The notes beneath the pieces were generated by a model, which was not told the DNA's origin, did no database searches, and was given only the letters and a program-made list of their open reading frames with translations. A program made the position numbers and the translations under genes. From contig NZ_PCOT01000011.1 in NCBI RefSeq assembly GCF_002979415.1, forward strand, positions 23,368 through 87,367: DNA of 64,000 bases. The letters run 5' to 3'. This document shows, piece by piece, positions 55,865 to 63,687 of this stretch. This DNA comes from Microbacterium sp. MYb72 (lineage in GTDB: Bacteria; Actinomycetota; Actinomycetes; Actinomycetales; Microbacteriaceae). Positions within the stretch are counted from its first letter, which is position 1. Every line of letters begins with the position of its first letter.

Positions 55865-56590
55865 TCAATGCTCTCGCCGCCGCACCGCACCGACCGCGAG
55901 CACGACGGTGACGGCGCTCCAGCCGAGCAGCACGAGCGCGCTCCCCCACCACGGCAGCAGCCCGTCGACCGGCGCCCCGGTGACGCCCGCGAAGGCGCCG
56001 ACCGGAAGGTACCTCTCGACGGCGGGCACGTTGAACAGCAGCGGGAGCTCGATCATGATCGGCACGAGCAGGACGATCGCGGACACCGCGTAGTAGCCCT
56101 TGATGACCCAGCCCAGAGACACCCCGATCACACTGCCGAATATGGCCGCGAACACCGACCCGCCGACGATCCCCCAGAATGCCCCGTCGATCTGCAGGCT
56201 CCGCCCCACGGAGGAGAGCAGGACCGCGGACGCCGCCGCCCAGATCGCCGCCCCGACGAGGCACAGGACCACGGCGGTGATCGCACTGGCGAGGAGCTTC
56301 GCGAGGAGCACCCGCCGGATGGATCCGATGACGAGCGACCTCGACATGGAGTGGTAGTAGTACTCCCGCGACACCGAGTAGCTGCCGAGGTACATCGCCG
56401 TGATGCCGATCGCGGCGAACAGGCCGAACACGATCCGCGTCGCGTTCCCGTCATCGAGATCGGTCAGTCCGTCCAGCGACGGGCCGACCGTGACCATCAG
56501 CGCGGGGATGAGGAGCGTGAACGAGAAGATCCCGAGCATCGCGAGCCCGCTGACGCCGCGCAGCAGCTCGCTCCGGAGGAAGTCAGACAT
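55865..56590 (-). CDS. ABC exporter permease of the daptide cluster (first)
   Basis: 241 residues with about six transmembrane helices, ABC-2-type permease. The N-terminus LRSELLRGVSGLAMLGIFSF is typical of bacteriocin-export permeases that follow a short cytoplasmic helix. The ATG at 56590 lies 8 bases inside the ATPase gene, so the two are translated together. Same proposed role as its neighbour: moving the membrane-active peptides out of the cell or its membrane. Confidence 0.82.
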   Translation of the reverse strand: MSDFLRSELLRGVSGLAMLGIFSFTLLIPALMVTVGPSLDGLTDLDDGNATRIVFGLFAAIGITAMYLGSYSVSREYYYHSMSRSLVIGSIRRVLLAKLLASAITAVVLCLVGAAIWAAASAVLLSSVGRSLQIDGAFWGIVGGSVFAAIFGSVIGVSLGWVIKGYYAVSAIVLLVPIMIELPLLFNVPAVERYLPVGAFAGVTGAPVDGLLPWWGSALVLLGWSAVTVVLAVGAVRRREH

Positions 56591-57311
56591 GGACGTTCCC
56601 TCCCTCGGCGCCGTCGATGAGCCCGAAGTACCCCTCTTCGAGGGTCGTCGCCCCGTCGGCCGTCAGCGCCTCCAGCGGACCGTCGAACAGCTTGCGCCCG
56701 CGCATCACGACGACCTCGTCGACCGTCTGCTCCAGTTCGGCGAGCTGGTGGCTGGAGATGAGGACGGTGCCGCCCTTCTCCGCGAAGGACCGCAGGAATC
56801 CGCGCAGCCACCGGATGCCGCCGGGGTCGAGCCCGTTCGCCGGCTCATCGAGCACGAGGAGCTCCGGGTTCCCGATCAGCGCGGTCGCCAGGCCGAGCCG
56901 CTGCCGCATGCCGGTGGAGAACCGCTTCACCCTCTTGCCGGCGTGGGCGGTGAGGTCGACCTGCGCGAGTACCTCGTCCACACGGGTCCGCGGCATGCCC
57001 GCGGCGAGACGGTAGATGTCGAGGTGCCGACGGGCGGTGATCCCGGTCTCGAATCCGAGGCCGTCCATGTGCACGCCGACCCGGCGCGCGGGGTTCGTCA
57101 TGGCCGCGAAGGGGGCTCCGAAGAGCGTGGCGGAACCCGCCGTCGGATGCAGCAGGCCGACGAGACCGCGCATCGCCGTGCTCTTGCCTGCGCCGTTCGG
57201 GCCGAGCAGGCCCACGATCGCTCCGGACTCGACCGTGAAGCTGAGATCTCTGACGACGGCATCCCCTCCGTAGCTCTTGGTGAATCCGTCGAAGCTGATG
57301 ACCGCTGTCAT
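56583..57311 (-). CDS. ABC exporter ATP-binding protein of the daptide cluster
   Basis: 242-residue ATPase: Walker A GLLGPNGAGKSTAM, signature FSTGMRQRLGLA (an STGMR variant common in bacteriocin/antibiotic exporters), Walker B LLVLDEPANGLDPGG and switch His in ISSHQLAELE. The C-terminal extension is short. The ATG at 57311 overlaps the kinase-like gene stop (ATGA). The type matches BcrA/CcmA-like exporters involved in self-protection. Confidence 0.88.
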   Translation of the reverse strand: MTAVISFDGFTKSYGGDAVVRDLSFTVESGAIVGLLGPNGAGKSTAMRGLVGLLHPTAGSATLFGAPFAAMTNPARRVGVHMDGLGFETGITARRHLDIYRLAAGMPRTRVDEVLAQVDLTAHAGKRVKRFSTGMRQRLGLATALIGNPELLVLDEPANGLDPGGIRWLRGFLRSFAEKGGTVLISSHQLAELEQTVDEVVVMRGRKLFDGPLEALTADGATTLEEGYFGLIDGAEGGNVHV

Positions 57312-58186
57312 GAGCCTTCTCCTCTCGATAGGGGGCGGGTGCGTGTGGCACGACCGATCAGACGATCGACGTGCCGGTGGATCGGGGCCACGAGGTGGGG
57401 ATGCTCTCCGGCATCCGCCCTCGTGAGCAGCTTGGTCAGGACGTAGAGCTGGGAGACGACGCCGTCGTCGGAGTCGAGGTCGTCCGCGAAGCGCCGGGTG
57501 ATCTGCGCGACGACGTCGGGCTGCGCAAGGGAGTGGCAGAGCAGGAAGGCGGCATCGTAGCCGCGCGGCGCCAGCCCCCACGCCTCCCAGTCGACCATCG
57601 CGAACGGCTCCACGTGCAGGTTGTTCCAGTGCAGGTCGCCGTGGGCCGCCCGCCAGTCGCCGACGTCCGTGTCGACGTCGAGGCCGAAGAACACCGCGAT
57701 GCGGCGGCGGATGCCGTCAGGGTCGACGGCCCTGCGCGCGGTCGGCGCCACGGAGAGCGCATCGAGGCCGCCCGCGAGCGCGTTCCACCATGCCTCGTCG
57801 AGCGATGGAGCCGCGCGGAGGTCCGGGGTCGACTGGGCCGGGTGCCCGGGAACCAGCGTCATCAGCTCGGCGCGCACCGTGAGAGGACCGTCGGTCTGCT
57901 CGCGGACCTCGAGCACCCTCGGCTTCCGAACGCCGCTGATCGCACCGGCGTCCTGATTGCCCGTCCACCAGGATCCGCGGGCCCACTCTGTCCTCGACCA
58001 GACGAGTCGGAGCCACAGCGCCTTCCCGCCCCGCGACGCTGCGGTGCCGAGGGAGCGGTCGCGCCAGCCGAAGACGGGCGTCCCGCTCGCTTCGACGCCG
58101 AGAACGCCGAGCTCCCTCTCCAGGGCCGAGCGCAGCATCCCCCGCAGTTCGTTCTCCGGGGCTGACGTGTGCGGTTCGGCCGTCAT
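57308..58186 (-). CDS. APH-like kinase-fold protein inside the daptide cluster
   Basis: 292 residues. The C-lobe has the aminoglycoside-phosphotransferase pattern HGDLHWNNLHVEPFAMVDWE AWGLAPRGYDAAFLL: catalytic Asp and Asn, then the metal-binding Asp of the DxD/DWE motif. The N-lobe is less conserved but contains WLRLVWSRTEWARGSWWTGN. It overlaps the protease gene upstream and the ATPase gene downstream by ATGA on both sides, so it belongs to the same operon. A kinase is not one of the core steps of the daptide pathway, so it may be a tailoring enzyme, an immunity factor or a handling protein; this is unresolved. Confidence 0.8.
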   Translation of the reverse strand: MTAEPHTSAPENELRGMLRSALERELGVLGVEASGTPVFGWRDRSLGTAASRGGKALWLRLVWSRTEWARGSWWTGNQDAGAISGVRKPRVLEVREQTDGPLTVRAELMTLVPGHPAQSTPDLRAAPSLDEAWWNALAGGLDALSVAPTARRAVDPDGIRRRIAVFFGLDVDTDVGDWRAAHGDLHWNNLHVEPFAMVDWEAWGLAPRGYDAAFLLCHSLAQPDVVAQITRRFADDLDSDDGVVSQLYVLTKLLTRADAGEHPHLVAPIHRHVDRLIGRATRTRPLSRGEGS

Positions 58187-59901
58187 GCGCGCGCCTCCGA
58201 TCCGAGCGCGGCGAGGGGGACGTCGAGGAACGTCCGCCACAACCAGGCGCCGAGCGATCGAGCATCGCCGTCGACGCGGACCCTGCCGAAGCGCGGAAGG
58301 GCTCCGCTCCGGACGTCGGACAGGGCGACCTGGATGCCATCCGTCCTGAGGGGCGACGGGGTCACCGGCACGAGCGCGGCGAGGTCGATCTCGCCCCGGT
58401 GGGGCTCCCCGTCGCCGACCACCGCGGTTCCGAGACGCCTCTGGATGAGAATTCCGCTGCTCTCGAGAACCACAGGGGTCCCTGCCTCCGGGAGCGTCTC
58501 CCCCGCGGACGCCACGAGCCGCACCTCGCCGCCCTCGCTGACGAAGCCGACGGTGCGGGCCGACGACACCGGGATCATGAGCACGGCGGCGATCAGGGCG
58601 GTCCCGGCGACGGCAGCCGCGGCCACCCGCCACGGATTCGGCGCGGACGCGGCGAGCGCCTTCGCCCCGCGCAGGAGCGCCCGGAAGACGACGGCGGCGA
58701 CCAGACCGAGTGTGGCGAGGTAGCAGAGCGCCGGCACCGTCCCGAGACCTGCGACCGACGTGGCGTACCGGTAGAGCACGAACCCGACGAGCCCGACGGG
58801 GAAGAGCCGGCACAGGATGCCGTAGGCGATGAGCAGGCCGCGATGCCGCCCAGCGCGGTGGAGGCCGTCGGACTCGGGACGAGGATCGGCTGCACCCGTG
58901 GAGCGTGCGGCGCCTCCGAGGAGCCCGAGGAACGAGTGACCCGCGGCCGTCATCGCGTCTCTGCGCAGATGCGGCCAGTCGAGAGCGGACATGAGCGCGA
59001 GGTAGCCGTCGAGCTGAACGAAGGGAAGCAGGTTGAGGGCCGCGATCGCCAGGCACGACAGGGCGTACAGGACGAGTCCGGCGTGCAGGGAGTCGTCGAC
59101 CACGAGGCGCGAGGCCACGATGCTCGCCGCCGCGCACACGAGGTGCACCGCGGGCCCGGCGAGAGCGACGAGGGCCCGCTGACGGCGGCGCGACAGACGC
59201 CAGCCGTCGGTGACGTCGCAGAAGAAGGCGGGAGCGAGATAGAACAGCATGACGCCGATGCGCCGCGGGCTTCCGCCGAAGGCGCTGAGCGTCGCGCCGT
59301 GTCCGAGTTCGTGCACGATCGTCGTCAGCACGATCGCCAGCCCGAGCCACGCGATCACCGAGAGCGGGAGCGGGCTCTCCAGAACCGCGACGATGTCGGA
59401 CCAGCCGAGTGCCGTCGCGACCACCCCGGCGACGACGACCGCGGCGCCGATGACGACGCCGGGCGCCCCCGCGACGGCGCGCGTCAGCGGACGGAGCGCG
59501 GCGAAGAGCGCCGACGGGTCGCCGACGCTCCACTGCAGCGTCAGCGGAGGTCGATACTGCAGACGTCGACCGCGCCGACGCGGGCGGCGGCCGCGCGATC
59601 CGCCGGTGTCGGCGTCTGCGGCGAGCAGTCCAGCCCCGTCGAGACGCCGAGCGATCAGGCCGACATCGTCGGCGGTCCACGGGTCGCCGAGTGCGGCAGC
59701 GATCTCGGCGATGCTCCGGTCTCCCGTGAACCGCCGCGCGACCACGGCGACCGGCTCCGACACGCGCACGGCCGGCGCCCCGTCGCGCGCGATGATCCAC
59801 TGCCCGGCGTCGGCGATCGGATCGTCGACCGTGATCCCCGGCGCGAGCCTCGGCGTGGCGGTCAGGGGCAGCGGAGGCAGGACGGAGGTCACAGCGAGCA
59901 C
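58183..59901 (-). CDS. mpaP: Daptide intramembrane metalloprotease (M50-like)
   Basis: 572-residue membrane protein. Zinc motif HELGH is at residues 197-201 inside a transmembrane helix, and the second ligand is in NLLPFVQLDGYLAL; LFYLAPAFFCDVTDGWRLSR is typical of RiPP-associated M50 proteins. Residues 25-95 look like a PqqD-type winged-helix (VRVSEPVAVVARRFTGDRSI ... LIARRLDGAGLLA), and the C-terminal 130 residues form an extracytoplasmic beta-rich domain after a last helix. It should remove the leader peptide. GTG start at 59901, 13 bases inside the methyltransferase gene. Confidence 0.88.
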   Translation of the reverse strand: MLAVTSVLPPLPLTATPRLAPGITVDDPIADAGQWIIARDGAPAVRVSEPVAVVARRFTGDRSIAEIAAALGDPWTADDVGLIARRLDGAGLLAADADTGGSRGRRPRRRGRRLQYRPPLTLQWSVGDPSALFAALRPLTRAVAGAPGVVIGAAVVVAGVVATALGWSDIVAVLESPLPLSVIAWLGLAIVLTTIVHELGHGATLSAFGGSPRRIGVMLFYLAPAFFCDVTDGWRLSRRRQRALVALAGPAVHLVCAAASIVASRLVVDDSLHAGLVLYALSCLAIAALNLLPFVQLDGYLALMSALDWPHLRRDAMTAAGHSFLGLLGGAARSTGAADPRPESDGLHRAGRHRGLLIAYGILCRLFPVGLVGFVLYRYATSVAGLGTVPALCYLATLGLVAAVVFRALLRGAKALAASAPNPWRVAAAAVAGTALIAAVLMIPVSSARTVGFVSEGGEVRLVASAGETLPEAGTPVVLESSGILIQRRLGTAVVGDGEPHRGEIDLAALVPVTPSPLRTDGIQVALSDVRSGALPRFGRVRVDGDARSLGAWLWRTFLDVPLAALGSEARA

Positions 59902-60674
59902 TCGATCATCGCGATGCGGCGGGCTCCCTCGGAGAAGCGCACAGGATGCGTGCCACGGACGACGAGCCCCGCCTCCCGGAGTTCCGCCTCGAGCTGTCCG
60001 GCGTCGATCAACGCGACCCGTGAGGAGAAGGCCTCCGCCCGGAGCACCCCGCCCTCGCGGCGCAGATGGACGACTCCCACGTCGCGCACTCCGGCCGCGG
60101 CATCCACCTCGTCGCTGAGGAACACCACCTCCGAGTCTCCGGTGGACACGACGAGCGCCTCGTTGTCGTCGTCACGGGGCCGGGCCACGTGGGCGGAGAC
60201 GACGAAGAGGCCGTCGGGCGCGAGGTGCGCGCGGACAGCGGCGTACAGGGTCCGTCGTTGGGCGGCGGACAGCAGCGAGATCGAGGTCGTCGCGAGCACG
60301 ATCAACCCGAACTCCCCGTCGATCCGGAAGTCGCTCATGTCTCCGAGCACCGGACGCAGATCATGGAGCCCGGCCCGGTTCGCCTTCTCCTCGAGGAGGG
60401 CGAGCATCCGCGGCGAGGTGTCGAGAGCCACCGTCTCCCGCCCCGACCGCGCCAGAGGGAGGCTGAGTCGCCCCGATCCGCAGGCCAGTTCGAGGATGCG
60501 CCCGGTGCTGCGGCGCGAGATCCGCAGGATCTCGCGGATCTCGCTGTCGTCCCCGCGGATCATCGCGTCGTAGACCTCCGACCCGCGCTCGCTGTAGATG
60601 TCGGAGACGACGGCGTCGGGGTCGATCACCGCGAGGAGTCGCGCCGCGGCGCGGTTCAGACCCTGTGTGGTCAT
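59889..60674 (-). CDS. mpaM: Daptide methyltransferase
   Basis: 261-residue class I SAM methyltransferase: motif I ILELACGSGRLSLPLA, motif II VALDTSPRML and motif post-I VLGDMSDFRIDGEFGLIVLA. In daptides this enzyme dimethylates the new C-terminal amine. The ATG at 60674 has GAAGG before it; an upstream in-frame ATG (60761) overlaps the intergenic hairpin and is less likely. It follows the three precursor genes after 125 bases. Confidence 0.88.
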   Translation of the reverse strand: MTTQGLNRAAARLLAVIDPDAVVSDIYSERGSEVYDAMIRGDDSEIREILRISRRSTGRILELACGSGRLSLPLARSGRETVALDTSPRMLALLEEKANRAGLHDLRPVLGDMSDFRIDGEFGLIVLATTSISLLSAAQRRTLYAAVRAHLAPDGLFVVSAHVARPRDDDNEALVVSTGDSEVVFLSDEVDAAAGVRDVGVVHLRREGGVLRAEAFSSRVALIDAGQLEAELREAGLVVRGTHPVRFSEGARRIAMIECSL

Positions 60675-60747
60675 GGCGGCCTTCTTTCTGGCGTGGGATG
60701 CTGGATGCGAGGTCGGGGGCATAGCGGATGCACGGTTCTCCGTGTCG

Positions 60748-60766
60748 AGCGGGTGTGTCACCCGCT
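60748..60766 (-). terminator. Hairpin between precursor genes and methyltransferase
   Basis: AGCGGGTG (60748-60755) pairs with CACCCGCT (60759-60766) around a 3-nt loop, with a further GTCG/CGAC pairing outside across a bulge. There is no T run, so it would be a partial stop or RNA-stabilising element, raising precursor over enzyme expression. It sits 34 bases after the last precursor stop. Confidence 0.5.
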
Positions 60767-60799
60767 ACGCCCTCGACTTCTTTCTTCAGGTGATGCTCA

Positions 60800-60907
60800 T
60801 CAGGTGATGGCGACGACCGCGCCGATGAGGATGACGATGTCGCCGACGATGATGTACCAGGGCTCGGGCGCGTCCATCGTCTCGATCTCTTCGAAACTCA
60901 GGTCCAT
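60800..60907 (-). CDS. mpaA3: Daptide precursor peptide A3
   Basis: 35-residue peptide too short for usual gene callers. It starts MDLSFEEIETMDAPEPW and continues as a hydrophobic segment rich in Ile/Val/Gly, ending in AVVAIT: the last residue is Thr, the residue converted to the dimethylated diamine in daptides. The acidic FEEIETMDAP part is the leader motif shared with A1 and A2. Ribosome site GGAGGTGA lies four bases before the ATG. Leader cleavage site is not assigned. Confidence 0.88.
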   Translation of the reverse strand: MDLSFEEIETMDAPEPWYIIVGDIVILIGAVVAIT

Positions 60908-60943
60908 GTGCTCACCTCCTTCGAGGGTGTCGTTCGAGAGGAC

Positions 60944-61069
60944 TCAGGTGGCGGCGAGGCCGATCAGGCCGAGGACGACGCCGATCTTGACCGCGGCGTA
61001 CCAGGTCCAGAAATCGGGCGAGTCCATCGACTCCAGCTCTTCGAAGCGCAGCTCGTTCGAGATCTCCAT
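60944..61069 (-). CDS. mpaA2: Daptide precursor peptide A2
   Basis: 41 residues. Leader part has LRFEELESMDSPDFW, then a core with two more aromatic residues (WTWYAA), a single Lys and a hydrophobic Val/Leu/Gly/Ile run ending in LIGLAAT. C-terminal Thr is present. Ribosome site GGAGGTGA is six bases before the ATG. It differs from A1 and A3 in having W and Y close together and one basic residue, so its product should differ in charge and bulk. Confidence 0.88.
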   Translation of the reverse strand: MEISNELRFEELESMDSPDFWTWYAAVKIGVVLGLIGLAAT

Positions 61070-61112
61070 GTGCTTTCACCTCCCTCCGGTGGTCGAATCG
61101 GGCGGCCGACGG

Positions 61113-61241
61113 CTACGTGAGGCCGGCGGCGATCACGACGATCGCGATCCCCATGCCGACTCCGTTCACGAAGTCGGACCACTCGGAGGGCGCGTCCATC
61201 GTCGGAAGCTCCTCGATCAGCAGATCCATGTCGTTCGTCAT
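61113..61241 (-). CDS. mpaA1: Daptide precursor peptide A1
   Basis: 42 residues from the ATG at 61241, whose first bases overlap the mpaB stop (ATGA). Leader LLIEELPTMDAPSEW, then a core with two acidic residues region SDFVNG and a Gly/Ile/Val/Ala-rich end VVIAAGLT with C-terminal Thr. AGGAGGTGA lies ten bases before the start. An internal ATG at 61229 would begin MDLLIEEL, exactly matching the N-terminus of A3, so the first four residues may be dispensable. Confidence 0.87.
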   Translation of the reverse strand: MTNDMDLLIEELPTMDAPSEWSDFVNGVGMGIAIVVIAAGLT

Positions 61242-62437
61242 CTCCCCATCACCTCCTCTCCCTCTCTCGGGCGAATCGCAGAGCCGTCGAAGGACTCTGC
61301 GAAGATGCTCGCGACGGCGTCGCGGTCGAGGCGTCCGAGCGCAGGCAGCGGCGCGCCCCAGGAGGCGAGGCATCGCTCCACGACGGCATCGAGGACCGCC
61401 GGCGCCGGGGCGGAAATCGTCTGCAGGCCCCACCTCGATCGGAGGGCGATCAGCCCGTCGCCGGCGTCCTCCGGGAGCCCCGGCACCGCCTCGCGCATCC
61501 ACGTCCAGCACATCGCCAGCCGCTCTGGCGACCCCCAGCGTGTGTCGCCGTCGGCGATGCGCCGCCAGATCGCCGGCAGGATCGCGAGCGTCGCCGGGAT
61601 CTTGCGCGTCCCCGTCTCCCAGGAGAGCTCGTTCGCGAGGTACCAGTGCGGAGCCGCGTACGTGCGCCGGCCGACGAGCGCCCAGGAGCGATGCGTGGCA
61701 GCGCTCAGCTGAGAGGCGAACAGACGCTGCTCCGGGGAGAGGCGTCCTGCCCGCAGCTGCTCTGCGAGCCCCGTCGCGGCCATCACGATGCCGCGGGCAT
61801 CGTGATCGGCCGCGAGACTCGGAGCGCTCCCGACCGCCGGTCCCAGCACGCGGAGGATCACCTCCATCAGTCCCTCGCCCTGCAGCATTCGCGGAAGCGT
61901 CGCGGTGTGCACGGGATCGAGCACCGCGCCGTCGGCCTGCAGTCGCGAACCGGAGAGCAGCCGTCGTCCCCACGACGTCGCGAGGCAGGCGACCCTGCTC
62001 GTCTCCGTGCCCGTGCCGAAAGTCGTCGAGATCAGAAGCAGCGGCAGATCCGGTCCCCTCCGCACGAGCAGGTCCGGCACCCGCACCAGGCCGCTCCGCC
62101 GCGCGAGGCTCTGCAGCGGGCCGGTCAGCTGCGGAGTCACGAGCAGCATCCGCACGATCTTCGCGGCGTCCATGACCGACCCTCCGCCCAGCGAGACGAT
62201 CGACGTCGCGCCCCTCCCCGCGGCCACGAGGGTCGCGATCATGGCGGAGTCGAGGGCGGCAGCCTCCAGCGGGACATCGATCGCATCGCGCGGCAGAGCG
62301 AGGCCCTCGTGGGAGACCGCGGCATCGCGGAGGACGAGCGGGCGATCTCCGCGCGGAAAGCGCGTGAAGGCCGCCGCTGTGGCACCGGCTCCGGCGGTCA
62401 CCCGCACCCTGCCGGAAGATTCGACGATGCCCCTCAC
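61238..62437 (-). CDS. mpaB: Daptide oxidative decarboxylase (iron-type alcohol dehydrogenase fold)
   Basis: 399 residues. The N-terminal Rossmann part has the Fe-ADH motif VSLGGGSVMDAAKIV and STTFGTGTETSRVACLA; the C-terminal helical part has HRSWALVGRRTYAAPHWYLA, where metal-ligand histidines of ordinary Fe-ADHs would lie, although the family DALAH-like segment is replaced by LQGEGLMEVI. In daptide synthesis this enzyme oxidatively decarboxylates the C-terminal Thr to a ketone, with help from the RRE accessory protein. GTG start overlaps the mpaD stop (GTGA). Confidence 0.87.
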   Translation of the reverse strand: MRGIVESSGRVRVTAGAGATAAAFTRFPRGDRPLVLRDAAVSHEGLALPRDAIDVPLEAAALDSAMIATLVAAGRGATSIVSLGGGSVMDAAKIVRMLLVTPQLTGPLQSLARRSGLVRVPDLLVRRGPDLPLLLISTTFGTGTETSRVACLATSWGRRLLSGSRLQADGAVLDPVHTATLPRMLQGEGLMEVILRVLGPAVGSAPSLAADHDARGIVMAATGLAEQLRAGRLSPEQRLFASQLSAATHRSWALVGRRTYAAPHWYLANELSWETGTRKIPATLAILPAIWRRIADGDTRWGSPERLAMCWTWMREAVPGLPEDAGDGLIALRSRWGLQTISAPAPAVLDAVVERCLASWGAPLPALGRLDRDAVASIFAESFDGSAIRPREGEEVMGR

Positions 62438-63687
62438 GCGGCGGCCTCGTCGATGCCGTGCAGCACGGCGGTCTCCAGCTCATCGAGCTCCGCACGCTCG
62501 TAGACGTACGCGGGGATCAGCTGGATGCAGCTCGGCCCCGGTTGCACGAGAGCGCCCGCACGCCGGACGGCTGTGACGACACCGGCCACCTCCTCGCCGC
62601 TCAGCGGCTCCCCGTCGCGGGACAGGACGATGGCCCGGAAGCACCCGGCACCTCGGACGCCCGTGACATCGGGATGGTCGCCGATCCGCGCGAGGGCGCC
62701 ATCCAGTCGGGCTGCGAGACGGCCGGCGAGCGCGGCGGCGTCCATCCTCACGAACTCGGAGAGGGTCGCGAGGATGGCGGCGCAGGATGCCGGGGTTCCC
62801 GCCTGCGTCTCGCCGTGCACGAAGACCGCGTCGGCACGGTCGAAGAGGTCGCAGATCTCTGCGGACACGAGGACGGCGGATGCCGCGGCCGCTCCGTTCG
62901 TCAACGCCTTCGAGAGCACCATGACGTCAGGAGCCACCGGCCATCGCGAGGAGGCGAAGAGGGGTCCGGTCCGGGCGAAACCGGTGGCCACCTCATCGGC
63001 GACGAGGGCGATATCGTGGCTCGCACGGATCTCCGCCACCGCTGCCAGGAAGTCGTCGTCGAGCGGGAACGCTCCCGAACCGAGAAGCGGCTCGAGCACG
63101 AGCGCGGCGATCCGCTCCCCCTCCCTGGCGAACAGGTGGCGGAGCTGCGCGCCTCCGTCGACCGTGGACACGTGTCGAACGCCTCTGCGATCGGCCGAGT
63201 ACACCGTCTGGCCGAGTGCGTCGCCGCTGAGGCTCAACGCACCGTACGTCAGCCCGTGGTATCCCCCGTGCAGACCGACGACGATGGTGCGTTCGGGGCG
63301 CCCCCTCAGCGCGGCCGCCTGACGGACCAGTTTCATGGTCAGATCGTTCGCCGCAGACCCCGATGTCGAGAACAGCACGCGCGCGAACCTCTCGGACCCC
63401 GTGATGTCGAGCAGTGCCTCCGCTGCTTCCTCGGCGTACGTGTGGGACGACCGGAAGAGCGAGAGATAGGACGCCGAGCGCAGCGCCTCGGCGACACGGT
63501 CCGCCACGGCGGCGTTCCCGTAGCCGAGCGGCACGTTCCACAGGCCGCTCGTGGCGCACAGTCGCGCCACGCCGTCGGCGCCGTGGACGCGGACGCCCTC
63601 CGCGCTGGTCGCCTTCGCGGACGGGTCGTTCCAGGCGCGGCGGGCCGTCAGGCTCTGCCAGACCGCGTGCCGTGCACCGCCCGTCAT
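62434..63687 (-). CDS. mpaD: Daptide aminotransferase (class III)
   Basis: 417-residue PLP enzyme. Class III features: STSGSAANDLTMKLVRQA, GLHGGYHGLTYGALSLSG, the ADEVATGFARTG Asp motif and the PLP Lys in VMVLSKALTNGAAAA. It should transaminate the ketone made by MpaB to the C-terminal amine. ATG 63687 overlaps the stop of the RRE protein gene (ATGA); the longer upstream open frame is not used. Confidence 0.9.
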   Translation of the reverse strand: MTGGARHAVWQSLTARRAWNDPSAKATSAEGVRVHGADGVARLCATSGLWNVPLGYGNAAVADRVAEALRSASYLSLFRSSHTYAEEAAEALLDITGSERFARVLFSTSGSAANDLTMKLVRQAAALRGRPERTIVVGLHGGYHGLTYGALSLSGDALGQTVYSADRRGVRHVSTVDGGAQLRHLFAREGERIAALVLEPLLGSGAFPLDDDFLAAVAEIRASHDIALVADEVATGFARTGPLFASSRWPVAPDVMVLSKALTNGAAAASAVLVSAEICDLFDRADAVFVHGETQAGTPASCAAILATLSEFVRMDAAALAGRLAARLDGALARIGDHPDVTGVRGAGCFRAIVLSRDGEPLSGEEVAGVVTAVRRAGALVQPGPSCIQLIPAYVYERAELDELETAVLHGIDEAAA

